Source: Hyphomicrobiales bacterium (lineage in GTDB: Bacteria; Pseudomonadota; Alphaproteobacteria; Rhizobiales; Rhizobiaceae). Taken from it: a stretch of DNA of 64,000 nt. The notes under the pieces are model-generated. The model was given only the letters and a program-made list of their open reading frames with translations, had not been told where the DNA came from and searched no databases. This document shows positions 52,153 through 60,848 of the stretch, in pieces (the first letter of the stretch is position 1; every line of letters starts with the position of its first letter). The stretch lies in contig UBTY01000061.1 in the NCBI GenBank assembly GCA_900468535.1, forward strand, positions 1-64,000. The letters run 5' to 3'. The translations under genes were made by a program, and so were the position numbers.

Positions 52153-53061
52153 ATGCCGCGGTCCCGCAACACCCAGGGCGCCATCTACATGAGTTCGGCC
52201 ATGGCCGGATTTTCCTGCAGCGACGCACTTTCCAAGTCAGTCATCGTCTACATGAACGCCGGCCAGATCATGTGCCTGCGCGGTCTCTTCACCAGTGTGC
52301 TCGTCTACGCGATCGCCCGCTACATGGGGGCGTTGCGCTCATGGCGCGTCGTGCTGAAGCCTATGGTCTTCGTCCGCGTCGTCTGCGAGGTTCTGGCAGC
52401 CGTGACTTACATTACAGCGCTCGGAATGATGCCGATCGCCAATGCTTCCGCCATTCTTCAATCGCTGCCGCTCGTCGTCACCTTCGGTGCAGCGCTGTTC
52501 TTTTCCGAGCCAGTCGGCTGGCGCCGCTGGCTGGCGATCGTCGGAGGATTGCTTGGCGTGTTGATCATTATCCGCCCCGGCGCGGAAGGCTTCACGATGG
52601 CAGCGCTGCTCTGCGTCGCCAGCGTACTCGTGACTGCCGGCCGCGATCTCGCCACGCGTGGCATCGGCCCGGAAATTCCCTCGCTGATGATCACCGTCGT
52701 GACAGCCGTCTCGGTGACGATCATCGGCGCCTTGCTGACCCCTGTCCTCGGCGGATGGCAACCCGTCAGCGGAATCGTGCTCTCGCACCTTCTGCTCGCC
52801 GCCATTCTTGTCCTGGTCGGCTATCAGTCCGTCATCATGGCGATGCGCACGGGCGAGATTTCCTTCGTTGCACCACTCCGCTACACCAGCCTGATCTTCT
52901 CGGCTGTGCTGGGCTTCATCTTCTTTGCGGAGGTGCCTGACTTCTGGACCCTGATCGGTGCTGCTGTCGTCATAGCGTCCGGCCTCTACACGTTCTATCG
53001 TGAGGCAAAACGTCATGTGCCGCCGGTCGCCCAGGAGTCCGAGCCGAGAACACCCGTCTGA
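52153..53061 (+). CDS. EamA-type drug/metabolite transporter (DMT superfamily)
   Basis: A 302-residue membrane protein with two EamA repeats and about ten hydrophobic helices; MPIANASAILQSLPLVV and the repeat-like SFVAPLRYTSLIFSAVLGF in the second half are typical. Substrate unknown. The start is uncertain: ATG 52153 gives a normal N-terminus, but the best ribosome site (AAAAGGAG, 52121-52128) lies 24 bases upstream, next to an in-frame TTG at 52129. mobA follows after seven bases, so this gene and mobAB are probably one transcript. Confidence 0.88.
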   Translation: MPRSRNTQGAIYMSSAMAGFSCSDALSKSVIVYMNAGQIMCLRGLFTSVLVYAIARYMGALRSWRVVLKPMVFVRVVCEVLAAVTYITALGMMPIANASAILQSLPLVVTFGAALFFSEPVGWRRWLAIVGGLLGVLIIIRPGAEGFTMAALLCVASVLVTAGRDLATRGIGPEIPSLMITVVTAVSVTIIGALLTPVLGGWQPVSGIVLSHLLLAAILVLVGYQSVIMAMRTGEISFVAPLRYTSLIFSAVLGFIFFAEVPDFWTLIGAAVVIASGLYTFYREAKRHVPPVAQESEPRTPV

Positions 53062-53068
53062 GGCAAAC

Positions 53069-53701
53069 ATGAACGATTTTACATTGAACAGATCCACCAT
53101 TCCGGGTGTCGTGCTGGCAGGTGGCCGCTCGTCCCGCATGGGCCGCGACAAGGCCTCCGTGGCGCTCGGCGGGCGCTCGCTGCTCACGCGCGTGCTCGAT
53201 CAGCTCGCGCCACAGGTATCCTCGATCGCTGTCAACGCCGACGCGATACCGGAAAATTGCAGCCAGCGGTTCATTCCTGATATAATCCCCGGCAAGGCTG
53301 GGCCAATGGCCGGCATTCACGCGGCGATGGCCTACGGCGCAACCCTTGGGGACGCGACGCACGTGATCACGGTTTCCGTCGACAGCCCATTTTTCCCGCA
53401 CGACCTCGTCGACTGGCTCGCCGCTGCAATCGACACGCCCGAGAAGATCGCCATTGCCACCTCGGAGGGCCGCAGCCACCCGGTATTCGGACTTTGGCCT
53501 GTGGCGCTGGCCGACGATCTCAGCTCATGGATCGCCACCGACGAGAAACGGCGCGTGCGGGACTTCCTCTTGCGTCATGACGTTGCGGAAGTCGCCTTCC
53601 CGCTACGTCCGACGCGTGCCAGCCTTCTCGATCCGTTCTTCAACGTCAATACGCCAGACGATCTCGCCGAGGCGGAACGCTGGCTGAAGGTACTCGCATG
53701 A
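53069..53701 (+). CDS. mobA: Molybdenum cofactor guanylyltransferase
   Basis: A 210-residue MobA that adds GMP to Mo-molybdopterin to form the bis-MGD cofactor of DMSO-reductase-type enzymes. The nucleotide-binding motif LAGGRSSRMGRDKA and the metal-site region VSVDSPFFP are conserved. It starts seven bases after the DMT gene and overlaps mobB by four bases (ATGA). Confidence 0.95.
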   Translation: MNDFTLNRSTIPGVVLAGGRSSRMGRDKASVALGGRSLLTRVLDQLAPQVSSIAVNADAIPENCSQRFIPDIIPGKAGPMAGIHAAMAYGATLGDATHVITVSVDSPFFPHDLVDWLAAAIDTPEKIAIATSEGRSHPVFGLWPVALADDLSSWIATDEKRRVRDFLLRHDVAEVAFPLRPTRASLLDPFFNVNTPDDLAEAERWLKVLA

Positions 53702-54216
53702 TGAACAAGCCGAAGGTCTTTGGCATCGCAGGCTGGAAGAACTCGGGCAAGACCGGCCTCGCTGTCCGTCTCGTCGAGGAATTCACCCGCCGCGGCTACA
53801 GCATCTCGACCATCAAGCACGCCCACCACGATTTCGACATCGACAAGGTCGGAGCCGACAGCTATCGTCACCGCCAGGCTGGCGCGCACGAGGTCACCAT
53901 CGTTTCCGGCACGCGCTACGCCATCATGCATGAACTGCGCGGAGCCCCGGAGCCGAGCTTCGAGGAAATCCTCTCCCGTCTGGCGCCCTGCGACCTTGTG
54001 CTGATCGAAGGCTACAAGCGCGAGCAGATCCCGAAGATCGAGGCCCGGCGTCTGGAGGCGGCCAACCGCGAGCCCCTGGCCCCGAGCGATCCGTTCATCT
54101 CCGCAATCGCCGCCGACCATCCTGTCGCCGAAGCCTTCCTTCCGGTGTTTGATCTCAACGACACATCGGCGATCGCCGATTTCATTGCCGCGATCGTGGA
54201 ATTACCCGCGAAGTAA
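53698..54216 (+). CDS. mobB: Molybdopterin-guanine dinucleotide biosynthesis adaptor MobB
   Basis: A 172-residue P-loop GTPase that binds MobA and helps load the nucleotide. Walker A is GIAGWKNSGKTGL; the family residues TIKHAHHDFDID and the LVLIEGYK strand are present. It overlaps mobA (ATGA) and ends before a terminator shared with the convergent OmpA-family gene. Confidence 0.93.
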   Translation: MMNKPKVFGIAGWKNSGKTGLAVRLVEEFTRRGYSISTIKHAHHDFDIDKVGADSYRHRQAGAHEVTIVSGTRYAIMHELRGAPEPSFEEILSRLAPCDLVLIEGYKREQIPKIEARRLEAANREPLAPSDPFISAIAADHPVAEAFLPVFDLNDTSAIADFIAAIVELPAK

Positions 54217-54228
54217 CCGGCCGAAACG

Positions 54229-54259
54229 AAAAAAGCCGCCGGTCTCCCGGCGGCTTTCA
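54229..54259. terminator. Bidirectional terminator between mobB and the OmpA-family gene
   Basis: AGCCGCCGG and CCGGCGGCT form a strong stem (54234-54255). The minus strand has a six-T tail after it, the plus strand a shorter CTTT, so it mainly serves the OmpA-family gene. Confidence 0.85.
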
Positions 54260-54276
54260 ATGCGTGCTGCAGCGGC

Positions 54277-56526
54277 TTAGTTGCGCGAAGCGACCGGACG
54301 CACCAGCGCCGTGACACGGCGGATGGTGACGCGGCGGTTCTCCTGGTTCGGCCCTTGCGTGTTGACCTTCAGGTAACGCTCGCCATAGCCCTGCGTCGCA
54401 AGGTTTTCCGGCGGAATGCCATAGACGTCGGTCATGACATTGGCGACCGATTCCGCGCGCTGGTCTGACAGGACCAGGTTGCTCTGGTCGGATCCGACAG
54501 CATCCGTGTGACCTTCGATCAGGAAGGTTTCCGACGGATCCTTTCGCAACACCTCGTTGATCGCGTCAGCCACCTTGCGCAGCGACCGCGCCTGGCTCAT
54601 CGGGATCTCCGAGCTACCCGTTGCAAAGGTGATGGTATCGAGGTCGATACGGCGCACCTTGTCACGGATACGGGCCGAATACTTCACCTCGTCGAGAGAG
54701 TAGACGCGCTCGACTGGCTCGACCGGCGGCTCGCGCAGGAAGTCGTAGTAGTCGCGATCGTCGTCGCTGCTCGTGTCCATGATGTAGTCGCGCAGCGGAA
54801 TACGAAGACGCATCGGCGGCAGGTCCGCACCCGGATCCTCGAAATAGCTGCGATCCGGATCGTCATAGAGCTCAGGCGAGTAGTAGAGCACCGACTCACG
54901 ACCGCGATTGTCGATACGCGAGCGCTGGATGATGTCGCCGTAGCGGTTACGAACAGTCACGATCTGGTAGCCGTCGCGGTCGATCGTCTCGCGGTAGCGG
55001 TCACGTGGCAGCTGCTCGTAGATCGGCCGTTCGCCATCCCTGAGGAAGCGGCGGTCGTCGTCGCCACGCACGTAGGTCTGGTTGTTGAACTGGATGATGA
55101 CGCGGTTGTCGTTGCCGCGCTGGCCGAACTGCGCGCCATCGGGCCGTTCGAACTGCGGGCGACGATCAAGGCGCTCGCCCTGTTCGCTGGTAACCGCCTC
55201 GATCTTGATCGGCGGGCGTCTTTCGCCGCTCGGAGCAATCTGCGCGTCGGCGTCCGACTTCGGAACGCGAATCTGCTGTTCCTGGCCACGCTGCCTGTCG
55301 CGGTCGCGGCGGGACTGGATGCCACCGGAACGATCTGCATCCTTGTCGCTGTCGAGAACGGCGGCACCGTTTTCAACAGGAAGAACGACCGTTTCCGTGC
55401 TCTTGCTCGGATCGGCGGCGATCTCCTTGCGACGCTCGAGTTCCTTCGGTGTAATCTTTTCCGGTGCCGGGATTGCCTGCTCGGCCTGGCCGGCTGCTGC
55501 CGGTGGCTGTGCGGTAGCGTCACCATTCGGCTGCGCTGCCGGAACCTGTTGTCCCTGCTGCGCGTCGGCGGGCTGTTCGGCATTGGCTGGAGCCTGCTCG
55601 GCCGCCGGCTTTTCGTCAGGCAGCGGCGGCTTCTCGCCACCAGGTGCAGCCTGTTCGGCGGGCTTCTGACCCTCGGGCTGGGCCTGCGGCGCCTCCGCGG
55701 CGGTCGGCTTCTTGCGTGGCTTTACGGGCTGCTCACCCTCAGCTGCGGCAGGCGCCTTCGCACCAGGCTGGGCTTCACCCTGCGGCTCTGCTGCCTGCTG
55801 AGCCGGCTGCTCGGCCTGCGGCTGAGCTTCCTGCTGCTGTTGCTTGTCCCGCTTGTTGCCGCGCGGCTTCTGCTGCTGCTCGGCCGGCTGCTCCTGTGTC
55901 GGGGCTGCCTGTTCCTGCTGCGGGGCGGCTGGTTCGGCCTGCGGGGCCGCCTCTTCGGCGGGCTGGCGCTTCTTGCGCGGCTTTTCTGCCGGCGCTTCCT
56001 GCTGCGGAGCGGCCTGCTCGGCCTGCGGGGCAGCTTCCTCTACCTGCTGACGCTTCTTGCGCGGCTTCTCGGCTGGGGCCTCCTGCTGCGGAGCAGCCTG
56101 TTCGGCCTGCGGTGCAGCTTCTTCAGCGGGCTGCCGCTGACGGCGCGGCTTTTCTGCCGGTGCTTCCTGTTGCTGCTGCTGCGGAGCGGCTTCCTCGGCT
56201 GCCGGCTCACGCTGACGGCGCGGCTTCTCGGCAGGCGCTTCCTGCTGGGCCGGCTGCTCTGCAGCTGGCGCCTGCGGCTGTTCTGCTGGAGCCTGCTGTT
56301 GCTCGCCGCCTTCCGGCTGCTGCTTGTGGCGCTTCTTCAGCAATTCTTCTTCCGACTGTCCGTCGGGGGCGGCTTCCTGCGCTACCTCGATCCCGGCTGC
56401 AGCCGGTGCCGTGCGCACCTGTTCAACTGCCGAAGCCGCAGCCATGGCATGCACGGGCTGCAAGGCCATGGAGAGCGACAAAAGCGGAAAGGCGGCACTG
56501 GCAAACAATCTGGATTTCATTCCCAT
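54277..56526 (-). CDS. OmpA-family protein with long Gln/Pro/Ala/Glu-rich repeat region
   Basis: A 749-residue exported protein. It has a signal peptide (about 1-30), a disordered low-complexity region (about 65-400) with 28-residue repeats alternating basic KPRKKRQ and acidic AEEAAPQ blocks, and a charged middle part with RDRYRETIDRDGY and many Arg/Asp. The C-terminal OmpA domain (about 640-749) has the peptidoglycan-binding EGHTDAVGSDQSNLVLSDQR region. No beta-barrel is evident, so it is likely a periplasmic or outer-membrane-associated peptidoglycan-binding protein. The start at 56526 has GAGGAG five bases upstream. Function unknown. Confidence 0.85.
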   Translation of the reverse strand: MGMKSRLFASAAFPLLSLSMALQPVHAMAAASAVEQVRTAPAAAGIEVAQEAAPDGQSEEELLKKRHKQQPEGGEQQQAPAEQPQAPAAEQPAQQEAPAEKPRRQREPAAEEAAPQQQQQEAPAEKPRRQRQPAEEAAPQAEQAAPQQEAPAEKPRKKRQQVEEAAPQAEQAAPQQEAPAEKPRKKRQPAEEAAPQAEPAAPQQEQAAPTQEQPAEQQQKPRGNKRDKQQQQEAQPQAEQPAQQAAEPQGEAQPGAKAPAAAEGEQPVKPRKKPTAAEAPQAQPEGQKPAEQAAPGGEKPPLPDEKPAAEQAPANAEQPADAQQGQQVPAAQPNGDATAQPPAAAGQAEQAIPAPEKITPKELERRKEIAADPSKSTETVVLPVENGAAVLDSDKDADRSGGIQSRRDRDRQRGQEQQIRVPKSDADAQIAPSGERRPPIKIEAVTSEQGERLDRRPQFERPDGAQFGQRGNDNRVIIQFNNQTYVRGDDDRRFLRDGERPIYEQLPRDRYRETIDRDGYQIVTVRNRYGDIIQRSRIDNRGRESVLYYSPELYDDPDRSYFEDPGADLPPMRLRIPLRDYIMDTSSDDDRDYYDFLREPPVEPVERVYSLDEVKYSARIRDKVRRIDLDTITFATGSSEIPMSQARSLRKVADAINEVLRKDPSETFLIEGHTDAVGSDQSNLVLSDQRAESVANVMTDVYGIPPENLATQGYGERYLKVNTQGPNQENRRVTIRRVTALVRPVASRN
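55906..56241 (-). repeat. Imperfect 84-bp tandem repeats in the OmpA-family gene
   Basis: The motif EAPAEKP recurs at residues 96, 121, 149 and 177 (spacings 25, 28, 28 residues), each followed by a basic block and an EEAAPQ block. The DNA repeats are about 84 bp and make length variation likely. Confidence 0.75.
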
Positions 56527-56842
56527 AGGGGCTCCTCGTATGTTCTTCTTATTTCGGCACAGTCGTACTGCGAGCACATAACAACGTGACGGTCGCAAAT
56601 GACCTGCGTCCGGTTTTGTTCCATGCATTCTTAGGAACTGCCCCATTAACCCGTTATGAATAAGGCAGACTGCAATTGTTCATGTTTGCCACAGTTTCCA
56701 ACCCTCAAAGCGCTTCGATTCCAGTTGCAATTTTAGAAAAAAAAGATTGAGTATCGCGCCAAGGCGCTGCACCGCGACGCCCCATACTGGCCGCCGACGC
56801 AAAACCAAAAATACGTGGCGGCCACCAACAGAGAGGACTCTT
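56527..56842. other. 316-bp divergent intergenic region
   Basis: Lies between the OmpA-family gene (-) and the amino-acid binding-protein gene (+). It must contain both promoters, but I see no clear operator, repeat or small gene. Confidence 0.5.
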
Positions 56843-57619
56843 ATGCGTATCTCCACCCGTATTCTCGCCGCCGCCTCCGTCGCCGCGATGTCTCTTTTCG
56901 CTGGTGCCGCAATGGCTGATGGCGAGAAGTATGTTATCGGCACCGACTCGACATACCCCCCCTTCGAATATGTCGACGCCAGCGGCCAGTTCCTTGGATT
57001 CGACATGGACATCGCTCGCGCACTCTGCACGCAGATGAAAGCCGAATGCACCATCGTCAGCAGCGATTGGGATGGCATCATCCCGGCACTGCAGGCCAAG
57101 AAGTTCGACATGATCATCTCGTCCATGTCGATCACGCCGGAGCGTTCGAAGCTCGTCGACTTCACCAACAAGTACTACAACACCCCACCGGCGATCGCCG
57201 TCCCCAAGGACTCGACCGTCACCGACGTTGCAGGACTGAAGGGCAAGACGATCGGCGCCCAGACCTCCACCACGCACGCGAACTATGCTGAAAAGCACCT
57301 CGCGGATACCGAACTTAAGCTCTATCCCACCGCGGACGAGTACAAGCTCGACATCACCAACGGACGCGTCGACGCCGTCATCGACGACGTTGTCGTTCTG
57401 TCGCAGTGGGTCAAGTCCGATGCCGGCGCATGCTGCAAGATCCTGACGACGCTGCCCGTCGACAAGGAAATCAACGGCGTAGGCGCAGGTATTGCCGTCC
57501 GTCAGGGCGACAACGAGCTTCGCGAAAAGCTCAACAATGCGATCGCCGCGATCCGCGCCGATGGCACCTACAAGAAGATCCAGGACAAGTACTTCGACTT
57601 CAACGTTTACGGCGACTGA
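56843..57619 (+). CDS. Polar amino-acid ABC transporter substrate-binding protein
   Basis: A 258-residue periplasmic binding protein of the HisJ/ArgT (Lys/Arg/Orn/His) type. The signal peptide ends near AAMA-DGEKY; the mature protein opens with YVIGTDSTYPPFEYVD and continues with GFDMDIARALC, hallmarks of SBP family 3. The start ATG 56843 follows GAGAGGA. Two permease genes follow, separated by a hairpin terminator that would let more binding protein than permease be made. The exact amino acid cannot be fixed from sequence. Confidence 0.92.
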   Translation: MRISTRILAAASVAAMSLFAGAAMADGEKYVIGTDSTYPPFEYVDASGQFLGFDMDIARALCTQMKAECTIVSSDWDGIIPALQAKKFDMIISSMSITPERSKLVDFTNKYYNTPPAIAVPKDSTVTDVAGLKGKTIGAQTSTTHANYAEKHLADTELKLYPTADEYKLDITNGRVDAVIDDVVVLSQWVKSDAGACCKILTTLPVDKEINGVGAGIAVRQGDNELREKLNNAIAAIRADGTYKKIQDKYFDFNVYGD

Positions 57620-57647
57620 TAATTTCTGTAGGCCGCTAACAAAGGTG

Positions 57648-57680
57648 ATGGCGGAAGGCTTGCCCTTCCGCCATTTTTGT
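57648..57680 (+). terminator. Intra-operon terminator/attenuator after the binding-protein gene
   Basis: ATGGCGGAAGG-CTTG-CCCTTCCGCCAT type stem followed by five T, between the binding-protein gene and its permeases. Partial termination here would favour the periplasmic component. Confidence 0.85.
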
Positions 57681-57732
57681 TTGACATAGTTGGAAAGAGC
57701 AAAACGGCAAAAGCCGTGAGGGGAAAACTGGT

Positions 57733-58536
57733 ATGGGCGGATTATTTTCCGCGCTGGGCTCGTTGTGGGCCTGGATAGGATATATTTTCGATCCGCTCTG
57801 CGGACCGGCAGGGCTTTTCACTTGGTTCGGTTCCTCCACGATATTGGCCTGCGGCGACACCGGCTGGGGCGACGAAATCGCGGCGGGGCTGAAGGTTACC
57901 GTAGCGGTCGCCATCGTCACCTTGCCGATCGGCCTCGTCATCGGCTTTCTGGTAGCGCTCGGACAGCAATCGGAAGAAAAGTCGGTCCGGCTTGCCGCCG
58001 GCATCTACACAACGATCTTTCGCGGCCTGCCTGAGCTGCTGACGCTCTTCATCATCTACTACGGCATGCAGATCCTCATCCAATCCGCGCTGTCGTCGCT
58101 TGGATATGACGGCCGAATCGAGATCAATGCATTTCTGGCCGGCGTCATCGCCCTCTCGGTTGTCTTCTCGTCATACTGTTCCGAGGTTCTGCTGTCGGCC
58201 TTCCGCGCGATCCCGAAAGGACAGTACGAGGCTGGCGATGCGCTTGGTTTCCATCGTGGCCGCACGATGGCGCTGATCGTCCTGCCGCAACTGGTCCGCA
58301 TCGCCCTGCCCGGCCTCGTCAATCTCTGGATGATCCTGCTCAAGGACACCTCCTACGTCTCGATCATCGGCCTCGCTGATGTCCTGCGCCAGACAGGCGT
58401 GGCCGTGAAGGTCACCAAGCAGGCCTTCCTGTTCTACTTCGTTGCCTGCTGCATCTATCTCGGCCTGGCGATCATCTCGTCCTACGGCCTGAGCTACATC
58501 GAACGCTGGGCAAAGCGCTCGGAGGTCCGTCGATGA
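57733..58536 (+). CDS. Amino-acid ABC transporter permease (HisQ-like)
   Basis: A 267-residue inner-membrane permease with about five helices and the cytoplasmic EAA loop YEAGDALGFHRGRTMALIVLP that contacts the ATPase. Sequence such as TTIFRGLPELLTLFIIYYG is typical of the polar-amino-acid uptake family. It overlaps the second permease gene by four bases (ATGA). Confidence 0.93.
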   Translation: MGGLFSALGSLWAWIGYIFDPLCGPAGLFTWFGSSTILACGDTGWGDEIAAGLKVTVAVAIVTLPIGLVIGFLVALGQQSEEKSVRLAAGIYTTIFRGLPELLTLFIIYYGMQILIQSALSSLGYDGRIEINAFLAGVIALSVVFSSYCSEVLLSAFRAIPKGQYEAGDALGFHRGRTMALIVLPQLVRIALPGLVNLWMILLKDTSYVSIIGLADVLRQTGVAVKVTKQAFLFYFVACCIYLGLAIISSYGLSYIERWAKRSEVRR

Positions 58537-59363
58537 GCTATGCCGAAGCCCTGATTCCACCACAGCCGGCCCCGAAACAGGCGCGCAAGCGCATCACGAT
58601 CTCCCGTGTTACCGGCTATGCCGTCGTCGCCCTATGGATTCTGCTCGCGGTCGTTCTGATCAGCACCGTCATCGGCGGCTGGGATCCCGAAAAGTTCACG
58701 CGATACGGACCGCGCTATCTTCACGGTCTCGTCACGACGATCGCCCTTGTCGCGATTTCCGTCGTCTTCGGCGCCATTCTTTCTCTGCCGCTGGCTTTCG
58801 CGCGGATGTCGCCCAACCGCTTCATCAACGGCGCCGCCTACGCCTATGTCTACGTGTTTCGCGGCACGCCGCTGCTCGCCCAGCTCTTCCTGATCTACTA
58901 CGGTCTTGGCGGTTTTCGCGCTGAGTTGGAGGCCGTCGGCCTCTGGTGGTTCTTCCGTGACGCCTGGTACTGCGGCCTCTTCTCCATGACGATCAACACC
59001 GCCGCCTACCAGGCAGAAATCCTTCGCGGCGCGATCGAAAGCGTTCCGCGCGGACAGCATGAAGCTGCCGCATCGCTCGGGATTCACAAGATCGTCGCGT
59101 TTCGCAAGGTCGTGCTGCCGCAGGCGCTGATCGTGGCGCTTCGTCCCTACGGCAACGAGATCATCCTGCTGATCAAGGGATCCGCCGTCGTCGCCATCAT
59201 CACCGTGCTCGATCTGATGGGCGAGACCCGCTATGCCTTCTCGCGCACCTTCGATTACCAGACCTACCTCTGGGCAGCCATTTTCTACCTCAGCATGGTG
59301 GAAGCGCTGCGCCATCTCTGGGGCTGGATCGAACGCCGCCTGACGCGCCACCTCAAGCGCTGA
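58533..59363 (+). CDS. Amino-acid ABC transporter permease (HisM-like)
   Basis: A 276-residue partner permease with YVYVFRGTPLLAQLFLIYYG and the EAA loop HEAAASLGIHKIVAFRKVVLP. It is translationally coupled to the upstream permease. No ATPase gene follows; the next genes are usg and a methyltransferase, so the energising subunit must be encoded elsewhere. Confidence 0.93.
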   Translation: MSYAEALIPPQPAPKQARKRITISRVTGYAVVALWILLAVVLISTVIGGWDPEKFTRYGPRYLHGLVTTIALVAISVVFGAILSLPLAFARMSPNRFINGAAYAYVYVFRGTPLLAQLFLIYYGLGGFRAELEAVGLWWFFRDAWYCGLFSMTINTAAYQAEILRGAIESVPRGQHEAAASLGIHKIVAFRKVVLPQALIVALRPYGNEIILLIKGSAVVAIITVLDLMGETRYAFSRTFDYQTYLWAAIFYLSMVEALRHLWGWIERRLTRHLKR

Positions 59364-59364
59364 C

Positions 59365-59404
59365 AATGTTTGGCAGCACTCCACGTGCGCGGCTGCCAAA
59401 CATT
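59365..59404 (+). terminator. Hairpin after the permease operon
   Basis: AATGTTTGGCAG and CTGCCAAACATT form a perfect 12-bp stem around a 16-base loop, immediately after the permease stop. The T-run is poor, so efficiency is uncertain. Confidence 0.65.
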
Positions 59405-59524
59405 TGAAATAAAAGAACAATCATAGATTCCTCTAGCATTCCCGCAAGCTTCGGTTAACCATCGCATGGTTCCATTTCACATGGTGCTAATAAGCGCCAT
59501 GTGGGAACAGAAGCGAGGCAGGCA

Positions 59525-59791
59525 ATGCATAAGGACATGGAAAAGCAGCTGCAGGGCTACGGTCTGACGACCGCGCAGATCATCTACCGCATGCCGGATC
59601 ACCGCGCGATCCTGCAGACCTACATCTGGCAAGACTACGATCTGGCGCCGGACTTCCCGGAAATGCGCAGTTTCCTGAAATTCTGGCAGGAAAAACTGGA
59701 CGGCCCTCTTCACTCCGTCCGCTATATCCATCGCAAGCTGATATCGGCCACGGAATGGCGCGCCCTGCGCGGCGAGTTCATTCTGAACTGA
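59525..59791 (+). CDS. usg: Usg family protein
   Basis: An 88-residue member of the Usg family, first noted as an unknown gene near the trp genes of Caulobacter. The typical core GYGLTTAQIIYRMPDHRAILQT and IWQDYDLAPDFPEM is clear. Function unknown. The start is ATG 59525; a second ATG at 59537 is possible. It stands alone here, without trp genes next to it. Confidence 0.9.
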   Translation: MHKDMEKQLQGYGLTTAQIIYRMPDHRAILQTYIWQDYDLAPDFPEMRSFLKFWQEKLDGPLHSVRYIHRKLISATEWRALRGEFILN

Positions 59792-59940
59792 CGACCCTTC
59801 AGCGGTTGCGTCTCGAAGGAGGCACCCGCGAGTCATCACACCAAGCCGCCAACCACCGCCGGCCGGCAACGGCGCACCATTGCAAAAACGGCGCAGTGGC
59901 CGTACAGCCACCGCAACGGATGATGGAAGGTGTGAACGCC

Positions 59941-60756
59941 ATGGCAAAGAAGATCGACGAAGACGCGCTGGCGGAAGCCTATAACCGGGCACTGGCCCTG
60001 GAGAAGGCCGGTGACGTGGACGCCGCCGTAAAGGCCTACGAAGAGGTGCTTGCGATCGATCCTGAGGATCACGGTGGCGCTGCCGTCAGAATCGCATCGC
60101 TCGGGCGCGGCGAAACCCCGGTCAAGGCGCCGGATGCCTACGTCGAGACGCTGTTCGACCAGCATGCGGAAGTCTTCGAGGACGTTCTTGTCGAGCAGCT
60201 CGGCTACCACGTGCCGATGATGGTCCGCCAACGGCTGCAGACGCTTGGGCTCGGCCCATTCAAGCGGCTGCTCGATCTCGGGTGCGGAACCGGTCTGACC
60301 GGCAGCACGCTTCGCGACATGTGCGCCGACATGACCGGCATCGATATCTCCGAGAACATGGTCGAAATAGCTCACGAGAAAGACCTCTACGAAACCTTGT
60401 TCGTGGCCGAGGTGGAAGACTTCCTCGATGACAACGACGAGGATCCCTTCGACATCATCACCGCGACGGACGTCCTACCCTATCTCGGCGCGCTGGAGCC
60501 CCTGTTTTTCGGAGCGGCCGAGAACCTGACCCCGGGCGGCCTTTTCGTATTTTCCTCGGAAACACTTCCTGACGCGGTTCTCGCCGGTCGTGCCTACATC
60601 GTCGGGCCGCACCAGCGTTTTGCCCATGCCGAGGCCTATGTGCGCGAACGACTGACCGCGACCGGCTTCGAACTCGTCGAGATCACCGACATCAACGTGC
60701 GCATGGAAGAGGGCCAGCCGACCCCCGGACATCTCGTCATCGCGCGGCTTGCCTAA
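59941..60756 (+). CDS. SAM-dependent methyltransferase with N-terminal TPR-like segment
   Basis: A 271-residue class I methyltransferase. The N-terminal 40 residues look like one tetratricopeptide unit (AYNRALALEKAGDVDAA), followed by the SAM-binding motif LLDLGCGTGLTG and the acidic strand end GIDISENM. The substrate is unknown; the TPR-plus-methyltransferase layout occurs in several poorly characterised families. The start is ATG 59941, with GGAAGG ten bases upstream. The stop overlaps the first operator-like palindrome of the next cluster. Confidence 0.87.
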   Translation: MAKKIDEDALAEAYNRALALEKAGDVDAAVKAYEEVLAIDPEDHGGAAVRIASLGRGETPVKAPDAYVETLFDQHAEVFEDVLVEQLGYHVPMMVRQRLQTLGLGPFKRLLDLGCGTGLTGSTLRDMCADMTGIDISENMVEIAHEKDLYETLFVAEVEDFLDDNDEDPFDIITATDVLPYLGALEPLFFGAAENLTPGGLFVFSSETLPDAVLAGRAYIVGPHQRFAHAEAYVRERLTATGFELVEITDINVRMEEGQPTPGHLVIARLA

Positions 60757-60779
60757 TAGTTTTCCGTTTGGAGAACTAT
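60756..60779. promoter_or_regulatory. Operator-like inverted repeat 1 upstream of the GST gene
   Basis: ATAGTTTTCC-GTTT-GGAGAACTAT is an inverted repeat with one mismatch per arm. It lies about 70 bases upstream of the GST start and is related to a second copy at 60805-60828. Confidence 0.6.
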
Positions 60780-60804
60780 CTATTGCGGAATGCCTTTGAG
60801 CTTG

Positions 60805-60828
60805 ATAGTTTCCTGTCTGGATAAGTAT
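60805..60828. promoter_or_regulatory. Operator-like inverted repeat 2 upstream of the GST gene
   Basis: ATAGTTTCC-TGTCT-GGATAAGTAT is an imperfect copy of the repeat at 60756-60779, 49 bases downstream of it. Both are probable binding sites of the ArsR regulator encoded in the same cluster. Confidence 0.5.
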
Positions 60829-60848
60829 CAAAGCAAAGGCTTCCGCAC

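Noticed and set aside
54508..56589. A 693-codon Leu/Arg-rich open frame opposite the OmpA-family gene
   Set aside because: It is the complement of Gln/Glu/Ala-rich codons (CTG/CTC runs), producing fake membrane-like leucine stretches.
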